Assembly (NCBI GenBank): GCA_942490535.1 | Contig: CALNXQ010000004.1 | Coordinates: 248,001 to 312,000, forward strand | Length of the DNA stretch: 64,000 nt | Source: JAEINY01 sp942490535 | GTDB taxonomy: Bacteria; Bacteroidota; Bacteroidia; Bacteroidales; Marinilabiliaceae | Reading direction: 5' to 3' | In this document: one piece after another, positions 47,407-57,488 of the stretch | Layout: the number at the start of each line of letters is the position of its first letter | How positions within the stretch are numbered: the first letter of the stretch is position 1 | Notes under the pieces: generated by a model | Told to the model about the DNA's origin: nothing | The model's input: the letters and a program-made list of their open reading frames with translations, nothing else | Database searches by the model: none | Translations under genes and position numbers: made by a program

Positions 47407-47595
47407 ATGGCTAAAAAAGGAAAAGGTAACCGCGTACAGGTAATCCTTGAGTGCACTGAGCACAAAGAAAGCGGTATGCCCGGTACAAGCCGGTATATCA
47501 CCGTGAAGAACAGGAAGAATACTCCTGATCGTATGGAAATTAAGAAGTATAATCCTATATTGAAGCGTGTAACTGTACACCGCGAAATTAAATAA
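47407..47595 (+). CDS. rpmG: 50S ribosomal protein L33
   Basis: A 62-residue protein of the L33 family: MAKKGKGNRVQVILECTEHK, YITVKNRKNTPDRMEIKKYNP. This version lacks the paired zinc-binding cysteines: only one Cys is present (residue 16). It lies 14 bp after rpmB and 12 bp before the DUF4295 gene. Confidence 0.95.
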   Translation: MAKKGKGNRVQVILECTEHKESGMPGTSRYITVKNRKNTPDRMEIKKYNPILKRVTVHREIK

Positions 47596-47607
47596 AACCG
47601 ATAGACC

Positions 47608-47760
47608 ATGGCAAAGAAAGCAGTTGCATCATTGCAGAAAGGTGAAGGAAAAGGTCACACTAAAGTGATTAAAATGGTGAAATCTCCAAAGACAGGTGCT
47701 TACACTTTTCGTGAAGAGATTGTTACTAATGAAATGACCAAAGACTTTTTTAACAAATAG
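47608..47760 (+). CDS. DUF4295 family small protein
   Basis: A 50-residue basic protein read directly from the sequence: ATG 47608, stop TAG 47758-47760, beginning MAKKAVASLQKGEGKGHTKV and ending NEMTKDFFNK. It matches the small DUF4295 proteins that always follow rpmG in Bacteroidota and are thought to be ribosome-associated (known of the family, function unproven). It is the last gene before a terminator. Confidence 0.88.
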   Translation: MAKKAVASLQKGEGKGHTKVIKMVKSPKTGAYTFREEIVTNEMTKDFFNK

Positions 47761-47784
47761 TGGTTGTTATAACCAGTTTTCAAG

Positions 47785-47813
47785 AAAGCTTCCTTGTTGA
47801 GGGAGCTTTTTTT
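47785..47813 (+). terminator. Rho-independent terminator of the ribosomal protein operon
   Basis: AAGCTTCC and GGGAGCTT form a stem with a seven-base loop, followed by seven T. Confidence 0.85.
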
Positions 47814-47885
47814 GCATTTTAGTTAATCGATGGGGAGGGGTTTCCCATTTTTTTAGTTTATTTTGGCCCTTTAAAATGTTAATGC

Positions 47886-48836
47886 ATGGGTTTATTCGGT
47901 AGCTTTACTAAGTCGAAAAAGGAAAGCCTTGACAAAGGATTGGCTAAGACCAAAGAGAGTGTTCTTACAAAACTGACACGCGCCGTTGTTGGTAAAACCA
48001 AAGTCGATGATTCGGTTCTGGATGATTTAGAAGAGATTTTAATTACTTCGGATGTGGGTGTTGATACCACTCTAAAAATCATTAAGCGCATTGAGGAACG
48101 TGTTTCGCGGGATAAATTTTTAAGTACTTCAGAACTTAATTCCATCTTACGCGAAGAGATCGCTGATTTGTTATCGGAAAACGAAATAGATGGCATTAAC
48201 GAATTTGATTTGCCGCCTTCTGATAATCCGTATGTTATTATGGTGGTTGGTGTCAATGGTGTTGGGAAAACGACGACCATTGGGAAGTTGGCCAATAAAT
48301 TTAAACAAGCGGGTAAAAAAGTAGTCTTGGGTGCGGCTGATACATTTCGGGCAGCAGCCATTGATCAGTTAGTGGTTTGGGCTGAGCGGGTGGATGTTCC
48401 CATTGTGAAGCAAAAAATGGGATCTGATCCGGCCTCTGTAGCATTTGATTCACTTTCGGCAGCAAAGAATCAAGGGGCTGATGTGGTGATTATTGATACT
48501 GCCGGGCGTTTGCACAACAAAATTAACTTGATGAACGAGTTAACGAAAATCAAACGCGTGATGCAAAAGGTCGTTCCTGATGCACCTCATGAGGTTTTGT
48601 TAGTGTTGGATGGTTCAACCGGTCAGAATGCCTTTGAACAGGCCAAGCAATTTACCCTGGCCACAGAAGTGTCTGCACTGGCGATTACCAAATTAGATGG
48701 TACGGCTAAAGGAGGTGTGGTAATCGGTGTGTCAGATCAATTCAGTATTCCGGTGAAGTACATTGGAATAGGTGAAGGCATTGAAGATCTTCAACTGTTT
48801 GACAGAGTAGAATTTGTGGATTCTTTATTCAAGTAA
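47886..48836 (+). CDS. ftsY: Signal recognition particle receptor FtsY
   Basis: A 316-residue SRP-type GTPase with G1 GVNGVGKTT, G2 region DTFRAAAIDQL, G3 DTAGR, and G4 TKLDG, then GTAKGGVVIGVSDQF. FtsY receives the SRP-ribosome complex at the membrane for co-translational insertion. The N-terminal acidic extension is short, as in many Bacteroidota. A terminator follows. Confidence 0.97.
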   Translation: MGLFGSFTKSKKESLDKGLAKTKESVLTKLTRAVVGKTKVDDSVLDDLEEILITSDVGVDTTLKIIKRIEERVSRDKFLSTSELNSILREEIADLLSENEIDGINEFDLPPSDNPYVIMVVGVNGVGKTTTIGKLANKFKQAGKKVVLGAADTFRAAAIDQLVVWAERVDVPIVKQKMGSDPASVAFDSLSAAKNQGADVVIIDTAGRLHNKINLMNELTKIKRVMQKVVPDAPHEVLLVLDGSTGQNAFEQAKQFTLATEVSALAITKLDGTAKGGVVIGVSDQFSIPVKYIGIGEGIEDLQLFDRVEFVDSLFK

Positions 48837-48846
48837 TAGATCAGGG

Positions 48847-48882
48847 GCTGTTTTATATTTGTAAAGCAGCTTTTTTGTGCAA
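48847..48882 (+). terminator. Terminator after ftsY
   Basis: GCTGTTTTA and TGTAAAGCAGC pair with G-T wobbles across a TATT loop, then six T. A TATATTTG in the same place looks like a -7 promoter element but lies in this stem. Confidence 0.65.
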
Positions 48883-48914
48883 TAATTAAATAATCAAGTA
48901 CTTAAATTAGAAGT

Positions 48915-50228
48915 ATGGCGGTGATGAAAGGTAAAAAAGTGGACGTAGTTACTTTGGGATGTTCTAAAAACCTGGTGGATACTGAGTTTTTAATTCGTCA
49001 ATTTGAAGCCAATGGCATCCAGGTAGCTCACGATGCTGAACAGCCTGATGGTGAAGTAGCGATTATTAATACCTGTGGGTTCATTGGGGATGCCAAGGAA
49101 GAATCCATTGATACCATATTATCTTTTGCCGAAGCGAAAAAGCGGGGTGATATTAAACAGCTCTATGTGATGGGGTGTTTGTCGGAGCGGTACCTGGAGC
49201 AGTTGGGGCAAGAGATCCCTGAAGTAGATAAATTCTATGGAAAATTCGATTGGAAAAATCTGATTTCTGAAGTAGGTGCCACTTACCGTCGGGATTTGAT
49301 GAACGAGCGTTCTTTGACAACACCTGGTCATTATGCTTATTTGAAGATATCGGAAGGTTGTAACCGGACCTGTAGCTATTGTGCCATACCTTTGATCACA
49401 GGTAAGCACAAGAGTCGTTCTATGGATGATTTACTGGACGAGGCCAAACGTCTGAGAGATGGTGGTGTGAAAGAACTGCAGATGATTGCTCAGGATCTTT
49501 CATTCTATGGATACGATTTGTATAAAGATTATAAATTGCCGCAGCTGACCGAAGCGTTGGCAAAAATAGATGGCATTGAGTGGATTCGTTTGCATTATGC
49601 TTATCCGGCCGGTTTTCCAATGGATGTGCTGAAGGTGATGCAGGAGAATCCTAAAGTGTGTAATTACCTGGATATTGCCTTGCAGCATGTGAGTGATAAT
49701 ATGCTGGAATTGATGCGACGGAATGTACGCAAGAGTCAAACCTATCGTTTGATTGAAGAGATGCGTCAACAAGTGCCTGGCATTCATCTGCGAACCACTT
49801 TCATCACAGGGCACCCGGGTGAAACTGAAGCTGATTTTCAAGAGATGGTGCAGTTTGTGAAAGATGCCCGCTTTGAACGTTTAGGTGTATTCCCCTATTC
49901 ACATGAGGATGATACGTATGCCTTTAAAAAATATCAGGATGATATTCCATTTGAAGTGAAACAGGAACGTGCGGATTACATCATGGAGATTCAAAACGGA
50001 ATCAGCAAGGAGATTAATCAGGAGAAAGTAGGTCAAACCCTGAAAGTGATCGTTGATCGTGAAGAAGGGGACTATTTCATAGGTCGTACCGAATTTGATT
50101 CTCCTGAAGTGGATCAGGAGGTATTGCTTCCCAAAGAAACGAATAGCGACTTGTCTATTGGTGAGTTTTACCAGGTGAATATTACTGATTCCGAAGATTA
50201 CGACTTGTTTGGAGTGGCACAGAAATAG
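48915..50228 (+). CDS. rimO: Ribosomal protein S12 methylthiotransferase RimO
   Basis: A 437-residue radical SAM methylthiotransferase. The UPF0004 N-terminal domain begins VDVVTLGCSKNLVDTEFLI and has Cys in NTCGFIGDAKEES and VMGCLSERY. The radical SAM cluster is EGCNRTCSYCAIP, and a C-terminal TRAM domain is present (VGQTLKVIVDREEGDYFIGR). RimO methylthiolates an aspartate of ribosomal protein S12. The length is normal and the cysteines for both clusters are present. Confidence 0.96.
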   Translation: MAVMKGKKVDVVTLGCSKNLVDTEFLIRQFEANGIQVAHDAEQPDGEVAIINTCGFIGDAKEESIDTILSFAEAKKRGDIKQLYVMGCLSERYLEQLGQEIPEVDKFYGKFDWKNLISEVGATYRRDLMNERSLTTPGHYAYLKISEGCNRTCSYCAIPLITGKHKSRSMDDLLDEAKRLRDGGVKELQMIAQDLSFYGYDLYKDYKLPQLTEALAKIDGIEWIRLHYAYPAGFPMDVLKVMQENPKVCNYLDIALQHVSDNMLELMRRNVRKSQTYRLIEEMRQQVPGIHLRTTFITGHPGETEADFQEMVQFVKDARFERLGVFPYSHEDDTYAFKKYQDDIPFEVKQERADYIMEIQNGISKEINQEKVGQTLKVIVDREEGDYFIGRTEFDSPEVDQEVLLPKETNSDLSIGEFYQVNITDSEDYDLFGVAQK

Positions 50229-50249
50229 TAAGCGATATAATATATAAGA

Positions 50250-50280
50250 AAAGCGCCATCGATTCGATGGCGCTTTTTTA
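50250..50280. terminator. Bidirectional terminator between rimO and the META gene
   Basis: AAGCGCCATC and GATGGCGCTT form a perfect ten-base stem around GATTC, flanked by A and T runs. It can serve both convergent genes. Confidence 0.9.
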
Positions 50281-50300
50281 TTTGAATAAAGTGATGTCAG

Positions 50301-50759
50301 TTATTTTTTGATCAGTTTAAAAACCATCACCACTTGATTCTCTTTTTTAAATGTTAAAGTGTTATTGGCGATGCTGAAGCTTAACGTGTTGTCCAGTAGT
50401 TGAAAGAATTCTGGCTCCGGAATGCCCTCGCAAAACATTTTAGTCGAAAAGACCTGGCTAAAAGTAATGGTGTTTTCTTCTACCAGAACACTCCCGCCAA
50501 AAGAATTACAGCCACTAAATCCGCCCGCTTTATGCTCTTGCATATTGATGACAAGGTTTGGTGTCCGATCTGAAAAACCTGCCTCAGCGGGAGATTGATT
50601 GTTAAAATGAGTCAGCTCCCATTGGTTAGACTCAATAAATAGTTCCGTGGCTTGTTGGGTGCCCGTTTGTTTCGTACCTGAATTGGTGGTGGTATTTTGA
50701 GTTGATTTGCAGCTTATTAATAAAGGAAATGCAACCAGAGCCATAAAAAGTGTTTTCAT
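50301..50759 (-). CDS. META domain lipoprotein (HslJ-like)
   Basis: A 152-residue lipoprotein with lipobox LISC (Cys at residue 17) and a Thr/Gln-rich linker. The META domain occupies residues about 43-150: NQWELTHFNNQSPAEAGF, GFSGCNSFGGSVLVEENTI, FSQVFSTKMFCEGIPEPEFF. META-domain proteins such as HslJ are heat-shock or secretion-linked proteins whose exact role is unclear. It is a single gene, convergent with rimO. Confidence 0.88.
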   Translation of the reverse strand: MKTLFMALVAFPLLISCKSTQNTTTNSGTKQTGTQQATELFIESNQWELTHFNNQSPAEAGFSDRTPNLVINMQEHKAGGFSGCNSFGGSVLVEENTITFSQVFSTKMFCEGIPEPEFFQLLDNTLSFSIANNTLTFKKENQVVMVFKLIKK

Positions 50760-50842
50760 AATATCAAGTTTATGTGAATCTTTGGTATTTTAGGGTATAA
50801 AAATCGTGCCAAATTTAAAGTCATAATTTAAACAAAAAAACA

Positions 50843-51385
50843 ATGGATTCAATACAGGTGAAGATAGGGACTCGTGTGGAGCACCCGCGTTATGGCGAAG
50901 GAATTGTGTCAAGAATAGCGCTGGCTGCCTATGAGATCTTTTTTGAGCAAGGGGGAAAAATTGAAATATTAAAGAGCAATCCAGATCTGAGTGTCATCGA
51001 AACCCCTGAGGGTGGGCAGATTGATCCTGTTTCGGCCGGTGATTTGAAAAAAGCCATTAGTATGGTGTTGGATGAGTATGGTCTGTTGCCAGCCCCTGTT
51101 GAAATGGGTGCCAAATGGGTCGGCGGATCAATCATCTTAAAACCAGGGAGTGATTCCCTTCAGTCCAAAGAGATTCCGATGGATGTCTTCTTTAAGAAAA
51201 TAATAATGGTGCGTGATCGCTTGCGGGTATTGGAGCAAAATGTAAATTCGCATAATGGTTTAACTGAGGAAGATAAAGTACATATGCAACAGTATATTAC
51301 AAAAGCTTATGGGAGCTTGACAACCTTCAATGTATTGTTTGCTGATAAAGCCGACTTTTTTGTGGGAAGTGGAAAAAAAGAGTAA
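50843..51385 (+). CDS. Hypothetical protein with Tudor-like N-terminal domain
   Basis: A 180-residue soluble protein. VKIGTRVEHPRYGEGIVSRI at residues 5-24 is the sequence of the small Tudor-like fold found at the end of UvrD/PcrA helicases and related proteins, which in this position may bind nucleic acid or RNA polymerase. The C-terminal part (FFKKIIMVRDRLRVLEQNVNSH, about 114-180) is helical. No family could be named. It is followed 15 bp later by the Na/Pi cotransporter gene and probably shares its transcript. Confidence 0.65.
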   Translation: MDSIQVKIGTRVEHPRYGEGIVSRIALAAYEIFFEQGGKIEILKSNPDLSVIETPEGGQIDPVSAGDLKKAISMVLDEYGLLPAPVEMGAKWVGGSIILKPGSDSLQSKEIPMDVFFKKIIMVRDRLRVLEQNVNSHNGLTEEDKVHMQQYITKAYGSLTTFNVLFADKADFFVGSGKKE

Positions 51386-51400
51386 CAAAGGAGGTTTTAG

Positions 51401-53032
51401 ATGACAGTTTGGGTAATCGTATTCATGTTAATGGGAGGACTAGCTCTGTTTCTGATGGGGATGGAGCAGTTGAGTAGTTCGGTGCGTACCTTGGCCGGTT
51501 ATAAAATCAAAGAATTACTCAATACTTTTACGCGGCGTAAGGGAATTGCGGTTTTGTTTGGAATTGTGTTTACGGTTCTATTTCAGAGTAGCAGTGCAGC
51601 ATCGGTAGTGTTGGTGAGTTTTGTAGAAGCCGGATTAATTAGTTTTTCCCAAACCATTCCTGTTTTGTTGGGGACCGGATTGGGTACCACCCTAACGGCA
51701 CATATCATTTCCATTGATATTGGTCAGTTTGCCTTGTTAGCCTTGGCATTGGGATTTTTCGCCGGTGCTTTTTCAAAAGGAAAATGGAAGCCGGCTGGTT
51801 ACTTGGTAATGGGGCTGGGGTTGATTTTTTATGGCATGCAGCTCATGTCGTCTGCCATGGAGCCGTTGCGGGATAATGAGCAAGTGAAGTTGATTTTGTC
51901 GCATACCAACCATCCTCTATTGGGCCTGGTAGTAGGCTTATTGATGACCGCTTTGATACAAAGCAGTGCCGCTTTTATTGGGATTCTAATTACCTTGTTG
52001 GCCAGTCAATTGGTGACCTTTGAACAGTGTCTGCCCATGATCATCGGAACGAATATCGGAACTACAGTAACAGCTCTTCTGGCTTCAGTAAAAGCGTCAG
52101 GTAAAGCTGTTAAAGTGGCTATTGTCAATGCGTTTTTCAGGGTGATTGCGGGCCTTATCTTCCTGTTGATCTTACCTCTTTGGAAAGATGTTACCTGGTG
52201 GTTAACTGAAAGTGGATCAGGACCACGAGCCATTGCCAATGCACATACCATCTTTAACATGGGTATGGTGCTTTTTCTTTATCCTTTTGTTGGACTTATC
52301 ACGCGCAAGGCGGAGGAAATCTCATTTACCCGGTCAAAAACTTCAGTTTCGCAACTTAAACACCTGAATGCGGAAGTGTTGGAGGTAGATGGTTTGATTA
52401 CCCGGGTGTTGAAACTGGAATTGATCGATATGGGACAATTAGTGGGGCAGATGGTAACACGTTGTATGGAACCGTTTTTTGAGCGCTCGGATAAAGCGAT
52501 TGTTGAAATTCGGAAAATGGAAATACAGGTGGATCAATACCGGGAGCAGATTAATGCTTTTCTGGTGAAATCGCATCGCGATATCAGTATTGAGAGTTGG
52601 AGTGATGAATCATTTCGACTTCTTCATATGATGAATGAACTGGAACAAATGGCAGATGTTGTATCAGTAAGTATTATGCACCATGCTGAAGAATGGCTGA
52701 AAAAGGACATCCAGTTCTCGAATGAAGGGAAAAAAGACTTAGCAGACTTTCACCTGCGGTGCGTCAAGCAATTAGGTCGAGCTCTTTCCATGATTGAAAA
52801 TGCCGATTACTCCAAAGCCGCCCGGCTGAAACGGAAATACCGAAAATATGCCTACATGGCATTTGACCTGGAAGTACAACACTATAAACGCCTGTTTGTG
52901 GCTAAAAGTACGAGTGCTGCATCAGGTAAGGTGCACATTGAACTCATCAATTTATTGCGGGTTATTAATAGCCATGCTACTAATTTTGGGCGGATACTGC
53001 TGTTAGATGACGAGTTGCCTGGCGACAAGTAA
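51401..53032 (+). CDS. Na/Pi cotransporter family protein (NptA/YjbB-like, PhoU C-terminus)
   Basis: A 543-residue protein. The two inverted transporter repeats are marked by LFQSSSAASVVLVSFVEAGL and ALIQSSAAFIGILITLLASQ, the conserved QSSS motif pair of the PNaS family. A PhoU-like helical domain follows from about residue 330. The protein probably exports or imports phosphate with sodium. Unusually for Bacteroidota it has a perfect Shine-Dalgarno (AAAGGAGG, six bases before ATG), suggesting strong translation. Confidence 0.92.
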   Translation: MTVWVIVFMLMGGLALFLMGMEQLSSSVRTLAGYKIKELLNTFTRRKGIAVLFGIVFTVLFQSSSAASVVLVSFVEAGLISFSQTIPVLLGTGLGTTLTAHIISIDIGQFALLALALGFFAGAFSKGKWKPAGYLVMGLGLIFYGMQLMSSAMEPLRDNEQVKLILSHTNHPLLGLVVGLLMTALIQSSAAFIGILITLLASQLVTFEQCLPMIIGTNIGTTVTALLASVKASGKAVKVAIVNAFFRVIAGLIFLLILPLWKDVTWWLTESGSGPRAIANAHTIFNMGMVLFLYPFVGLITRKAEEISFTRSKTSVSQLKHLNAEVLEVDGLITRVLKLELIDMGQLVGQMVTRCMEPFFERSDKAIVEIRKMEIQVDQYREQINAFLVKSHRDISIESWSDESFRLLHMMNELEQMADVVSVSIMHHAEEWLKKDIQFSNEGKKDLADFHLRCVKQLGRALSMIENADYSKAARLKRKYRKYAYMAFDLEVQHYKRLFVAKSTSAASGKVHIELINLLRVINSHATNFGRILLLDDELPGDK

Positions 53033-53192
53033 AAAGGTAAAAGAGAACGGAATAATTGAAAAAAGAGGATTTCACCAGCATAGCATCGCGTGGGAGGATC
53101 ACCAAAGCTCATTCTGTTTACATCAAGGTACTTGCACCTTGAGACGTGATTTCCATAGCTCTTGAGTTGTTGAAAACTTACCGATGCCTGAA

Positions 53193-53223
53193 CTTGTCAG
53201 GCCACGGATAAATTATATCTTTG
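53193..53223 (+). promoter_or_regulatory. Promoter of dnaX
   Basis: CTTG at 53193-53196 and TATCTTTG at 53216-53223, spaced 19 bp, about 27 bp before the start codon. The -33 has one mismatch to TTTG. Confidence 0.55.
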
Positions 53224-53249
53224 CAGTTCGGCAGACGTAACTTATCAAC

Positions 53250-55003
53250 ATGAATTACATTGTATCAGCACGGAAATATAGACCTTCTACATTTAAGTCA
53301 GTCGTTGGTCAGGCCAACATCACCACAACGTTAAAGAATGCTATTAAAAGCAATCATTTAGCACATGCCTACCTGTTTTGTGGGCCACGTGGGGTAGGTA
53401 AAACAACCTGTGCCCGGATTTTCGCGAAAACCATTAATTGCTCCAATATTTCTGACGATTTTGAAGCATGTAATACCTGTGAGTCGTGTCAGTCCTTTAA
53501 CGATAGCCGCTCGTACAACATTCATGAGCTGGATGCTGCCAGTAACAACTCGGTAGAAGACATCCGCAGTTTGATTGATAAAGTACGGGTCCCGCCTCAA
53601 TTGGGAAATTATTCGGTTTATATTATTGACGAGGTTCACATGTTGTCGCAGGCTGCCTTTAATGCCTTTTTGAAAACATTGGAAGAACCACCAAGGCATG
53701 CCATCTTTATTTTAGCCACCACCGAAAAGCATAAAATTTTACCAACGATTTTATCGCGTTGTCAGATATTTGATTTTAATCGTATTACCATTTCAGGAGC
53801 TGTTGAGCACCTGAAGTATGTAGCGGAAAGTGAAGGTGTGAAGTTTGAGGAGGAGGGATTGGCTGTGGTAGCGCAAAAGGCCGATGGGGCCATGCGGGAT
53901 GCCCTTTCCATTTTTGATCAGATTGTTGCTTTCTCTGGAAAGGAAATATCATATCAACAAGTAATAGATAATCTTAATGTATTGGATTACGACTATTACT
54001 TTAAGTTGACGGATGGCTTTTTAGCGGAGGATTATAAGCAAGGCTTGCTCTTGTTTGATGAAATATTGAAAAAGGGATTTGATGCCCAGCATTTCATTGC
54101 TGGATTGAATAGCCACTTCCGTGATTTACTCATGTGTCGCGATCAGGCTACGGTCGCTTTATTGGAAGTGGGTGAAAGTGTCAAAGAGCGCTATGCGGAG
54201 CAAGCCACAAAATGTTCGGTGGAGTTTTTATACGATGCCATGAAAATTGCCTCGGAATGTGAATTGCAATACCGGGCGGCTAAAAATAAGCGATTGCATG
54301 TGGAATTTTCCCTCATGCGCCTGGCTTGTATCTTAACTGAAAAAAAAAAGTAGCGAAAAAAGGTAAAGACGGAATTAAACTTCCCAAAATACCGGCTCAA
54401 GGTGCTCAGGCACAAGCTACATCTCCTAATAAAGTCACATCTGCGGCAGCCCCTGTAAAAAGTGGTTCTTCAGCCGGTACGCCAGCCACCGCTAACATTC
54501 AGCCAAATGGAACAGGCATCCGGTCGATATCTCTTAAAGGTCTGGCCCGTAGTGTTCAATCTACTTCCGACTCAAGAGCGACTGCAACTCAAAAAGTAGC
54601 AGAGGTTCAGGATGTTATTGATCCGTCCTGGAATGATCCGGTTACGCAACAGAAAGTAGATGAGTTGTGGCAAAAGTACGCAGCCTCCATTCAGCGCAGC
54701 AATCCGCGTTTGCATAGTATTTTTACGAATCATCAACCTAAATTGAAAGGTGAACATGATTTGATTCTATTTGTTAAGAATCAGACGCAAGTGGTGGAGA
54801 TACAAAAAGAGCGTGTGAATTTTTTAAATGCCATGAAACGTAGGCTTCGCAATGCACAACTGCAACTAATCGTTGAAGTTTCTGCCGAAGCCTCTGATGG
54901 AAAGCAGAAAGCATATACGGCTGCGGATAAGTTTAAGCTGATGGTGGAGAAAAATCCATTGCTGGTGGAGTTGAAAAAACAATTTGGGCTTGACTTGGAA
55001 TAA
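53250..55003 (+). CDS. dnaX: DNA polymerase III subunits gamma/tau, frameshifted or programmed
   Basis: The zero frame (53250-54353, 367 residues) holds the clamp-loader ATPase: Walker A FCGPRGVGKTTCARI, zinc-binding cysteines CNTCESC, Walker B IIDEVHML and sensor region TILSRCQIFDF. It ends in TEKKK at the TAG at 54351. The -1 frame then continues without a stop to 55003 with a linker (VAKKGKDGIKLPKIP and a Ala/Ser/Thr-rich stretch) and a C-terminal tau-like domain ending QFGLDLE. The overlap carries ten A then G (54340-54350), giving A AAA AAG at 54344-54350, the slippery heptamer of E. coli dnaX. A full-length tau would be about 584 residues. Programmed -1 shifting and a homopolymer sequencing error are both possible. 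Confidence 0.9.
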
Positions 55004-55218
55004 TCGACTCCAGGGCTCCATAAAAAGCATAAATTTTATTACTGATTTTTGTCATTATTGCTGTAATGAGCTGTATTACATGCGTTAGTGTTGGAGTAAA
55101 ATATGAAGAAAAATTTCTTTTATTGCTTTTTTTTAAACTAGTTTTACTGCCATAATAGAAACAATAAATAGTACACCCTTTTTAATCCAGACATTCAATT
55201 AAGAAAATTTTGAAAAAC

Positions 55219-57450
55219 ATGGAAACACAAACATCTAAAATTATTTACACCAAGACGGATGAGGCCCCTGCGTTGGCAACTTACTCATTATTGCCAATTG
55301 TTAAGGCTTTCACCAAATCATCTGGTGTTGAAATTGAGACGAGGGACATTTCTTTGGCTGGACGGATCATTGCCAATTTTCCAGAATATTTAACAGAGAA
55401 TCAGCGCATCTCTGATGCATTAGCTGAACTGGGTGATTTGGCCAAGACACCGGAAGCTAATATTATAAAATTACCGAATATCAGTGCTTCTATTCCTCAG
55501 TTAAAAGCTGCTATTAAAGAGCTGCAGGCGCAAGGCTATCAATTACCGGATTATCCGGAGGAGCCGCGAAATGAGGAAGAATTGAAAGTCAAAGATCGGT
55601 ACGATAAAATAAAAGGAAGTGCTGTAAATCCTGTTTTACGGGAGGGTAATTCAGATCGTCGTGCCCCGAAGGCCGTGAAAAACTATGCTAAAAAGAACCC
55701 GCATTCCATGGGCGAATGGAAAGCCGATTCGAAAACACATGTGGCCAGCATGGCCAGTGGTGATTTTTATGGTAGTGAAAAATCAGTAACAGTAGATCAA
55801 GCTTGCGATGTGCGCATTGAATTGGTGGATAAAACCGGTCATGCCACTGTATTAAAAGAAAAAGTAGCTCTTAAGCAAGGTGAAGTTATTGATGCTACAT
55901 TTTTAAGCACTAAAACGTTACGTAGTTTCATTGAAGCTGAAATAGAAGATGCCAAGCAGAAAGATGTCTTGTTTTCGTTGCACTTGAAGGCAACCATGAT
56001 GAAGGTTTCTGATCCAATTATGTTCGGTCATGTGGTGAAGGTATTTTATAAAGAGGTCTTTGAAAAATACGGTCCCATATTTGATGAATTAGGAGTGGAT
56101 GTCAACAATGGTTTGGGTGATGTTTATGCTAAAATTGCGAAATTACCCGATGCTCAGCGTCAGGAAATTGAAGCAGCCATTGAGGCGTGTTATAAAATTC
56201 GTCCTGAACTGGCCATGGTGAATTCCGATAAAGGAATCACAAACTTGCATGTGCCCAGTGATGTGATCATCGATGCTTCCATGCCGGCTGCCATTCGGAC
56301 CTCAGGCCAGATGTGGGGACCAGACGGAAATCCGAAAGATACCAAGATGGTTATTCCGGATCGTTCTTATTCAGGTGTTTATCAGGCAACCATTGACGAT
56401 TGTAAGAAGCATGGTGCATTTGATCCGGCAACGATGGGTAGTGTCTCCAATGTGGGGCTGATGGCTCAGAAGGCGGAAGAGTATGGGTCGCATGATAAAA
56501 CGTTCCAGATTCCTACCGATGGAACGGTTAAAGTTGTTGATAATACTGGTAAAGTGCTTATTGAGCATGCGGTAGAAGCGGGTGACATCTGGCGTATGTG
56601 TCAGGTGAAGGATGCACCCATTCAGGATTGGGTGAAATTAGCGGTGAATCGCGCCCAGGCAACTGGTATGCCTGCTGTTTTCTGGTTGGATAAAACCCGT
56701 GCTCATGATGCTCAGCTCATCAAAAAAGTAAACAAGTATCTGCCGGAACACGATACAACTGGATTGGAAATTCACATTATGTCTCCAGTGGAAGCAACAG
56801 CGTTCTCGCTTAAACGGATACGTGAAGGTAAGGATACAATCTCAGTAACAGGTAATGTGTTAAGAGATTATCTAACCGATTTGTTTCCAATTCTGGAAGT
56901 GGGTACCAGCGCCAAAATGTTGTCCATTGTACCGCTGATGAATGGTGGTGGATTGTTTGAGACGGGAGCCGGTGGTTCTGCGCCTAAGCACGTCCAACAG
57001 TTTGAGCAGGAAGGTCACTTGCGTTGGGATTCGCTGGGCGAATTCCTGGCATTGGCTGTTTCCCTGGAACACTTGAGCAACGTAAATGAGAATCCAAAAG
57101 CAAAAATATTAGCCGAGACTTTGGATGCCGCAACTGAAAAAATGTTGGAAAATCGCAAGTCTCCATCTCGTAAAGTAAATGAGTTGGATAACCGGGGTAG
57201 CCATTACTATTTGGCGGCTTATTGGGCGGAAGCATTGGCCAATCAAATAAAAGATGCTGGTTTAAAAGCTGAATTTGAAAGTGTAGCCAAGGAGTTGGCA
57301 GGCAACGAATCACAAATTGTTACCGAGCTAAACAAAGCTCAAGGACAGGCCGTGGATTTGGGCGGTTATTTTCAGCCTGACTTTAAGTTGGCCAGTAAAG
57401 CCATGCGTCCCAGTGTGACTTTAAATAAAATCATTGATTCCATTGCCTGA
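55219..57450 (+). CDS. icd: NADP-dependent isocitrate dehydrogenase, monomeric type
   Basis: A 743-residue protein with the sequence of the large monomeric IDH family: SVTVDQACDVRIE-like region after KTHVASMASGDFYGSEKS, NPVLREGNSDRRAP, and a C-terminal NGGGLFETGAGGSAPKHVQQF. It oxidises isocitrate to 2-oxoglutarate with NADP in the TCA cycle. The form is unrelated to the dimeric Icd in fold details. Start: ATG 55219 (METQTSKI); the upstream TTG at 55210 is less likely. A strong terminator follows. Confidence 0.96.
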   Translation: METQTSKIIYTKTDEAPALATYSLLPIVKAFTKSSGVEIETRDISLAGRIIANFPEYLTENQRISDALAELGDLAKTPEANIIKLPNISASIPQLKAAIKELQAQGYQLPDYPEEPRNEEELKVKDRYDKIKGSAVNPVLREGNSDRRAPKAVKNYAKKNPHSMGEWKADSKTHVASMASGDFYGSEKSVTVDQACDVRIELVDKTGHATVLKEKVALKQGEVIDATFLSTKTLRSFIEAEIEDAKQKDVLFSLHLKATMMKVSDPIMFGHVVKVFYKEVFEKYGPIFDELGVDVNNGLGDVYAKIAKLPDAQRQEIEAAIEACYKIRPELAMVNSDKGITNLHVPSDVIIDASMPAAIRTSGQMWGPDGNPKDTKMVIPDRSYSGVYQATIDDCKKHGAFDPATMGSVSNVGLMAQKAEEYGSHDKTFQIPTDGTVKVVDNTGKVLIEHAVEAGDIWRMCQVKDAPIQDWVKLAVNRAQATGMPAVFWLDKTRAHDAQLIKKVNKYLPEHDTTGLEIHIMSPVEATAFSLKRIREGKDTISVTGNVLRDYLTDLFPILEVGTSAKMLSIVPLMNGGGLFETGAGGSAPKHVQQFEQEGHLRWDSLGEFLALAVSLEHLSNVNENPKAKILAETLDAATEKMLENRKSPSRKVNELDNRGSHYYLAAYWAEALANQIKDAGLKAEFESVAKELAGNESQIVTELNKAQGQAVDLGGYFQPDFKLASKAMRPSVTLNKIIDSIA

Positions 57451-57488
57451 TCGGGAGGTTTGAAGAGTTAATAAGTAAGTTATATTAA

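Noticed and set aside
48854..48861. TATATTTG as a rimO promoter
   Set aside because: It lies within the stem-loop of the ftsY terminator and has no properly spaced TTTG upstream.
53124..53142. Hairpin CAAGGT...ACCTTG upstream of dnaX as a terminator or riboswitch
   Set aside because: Short stem without a T-run and no riboswitch consensus.
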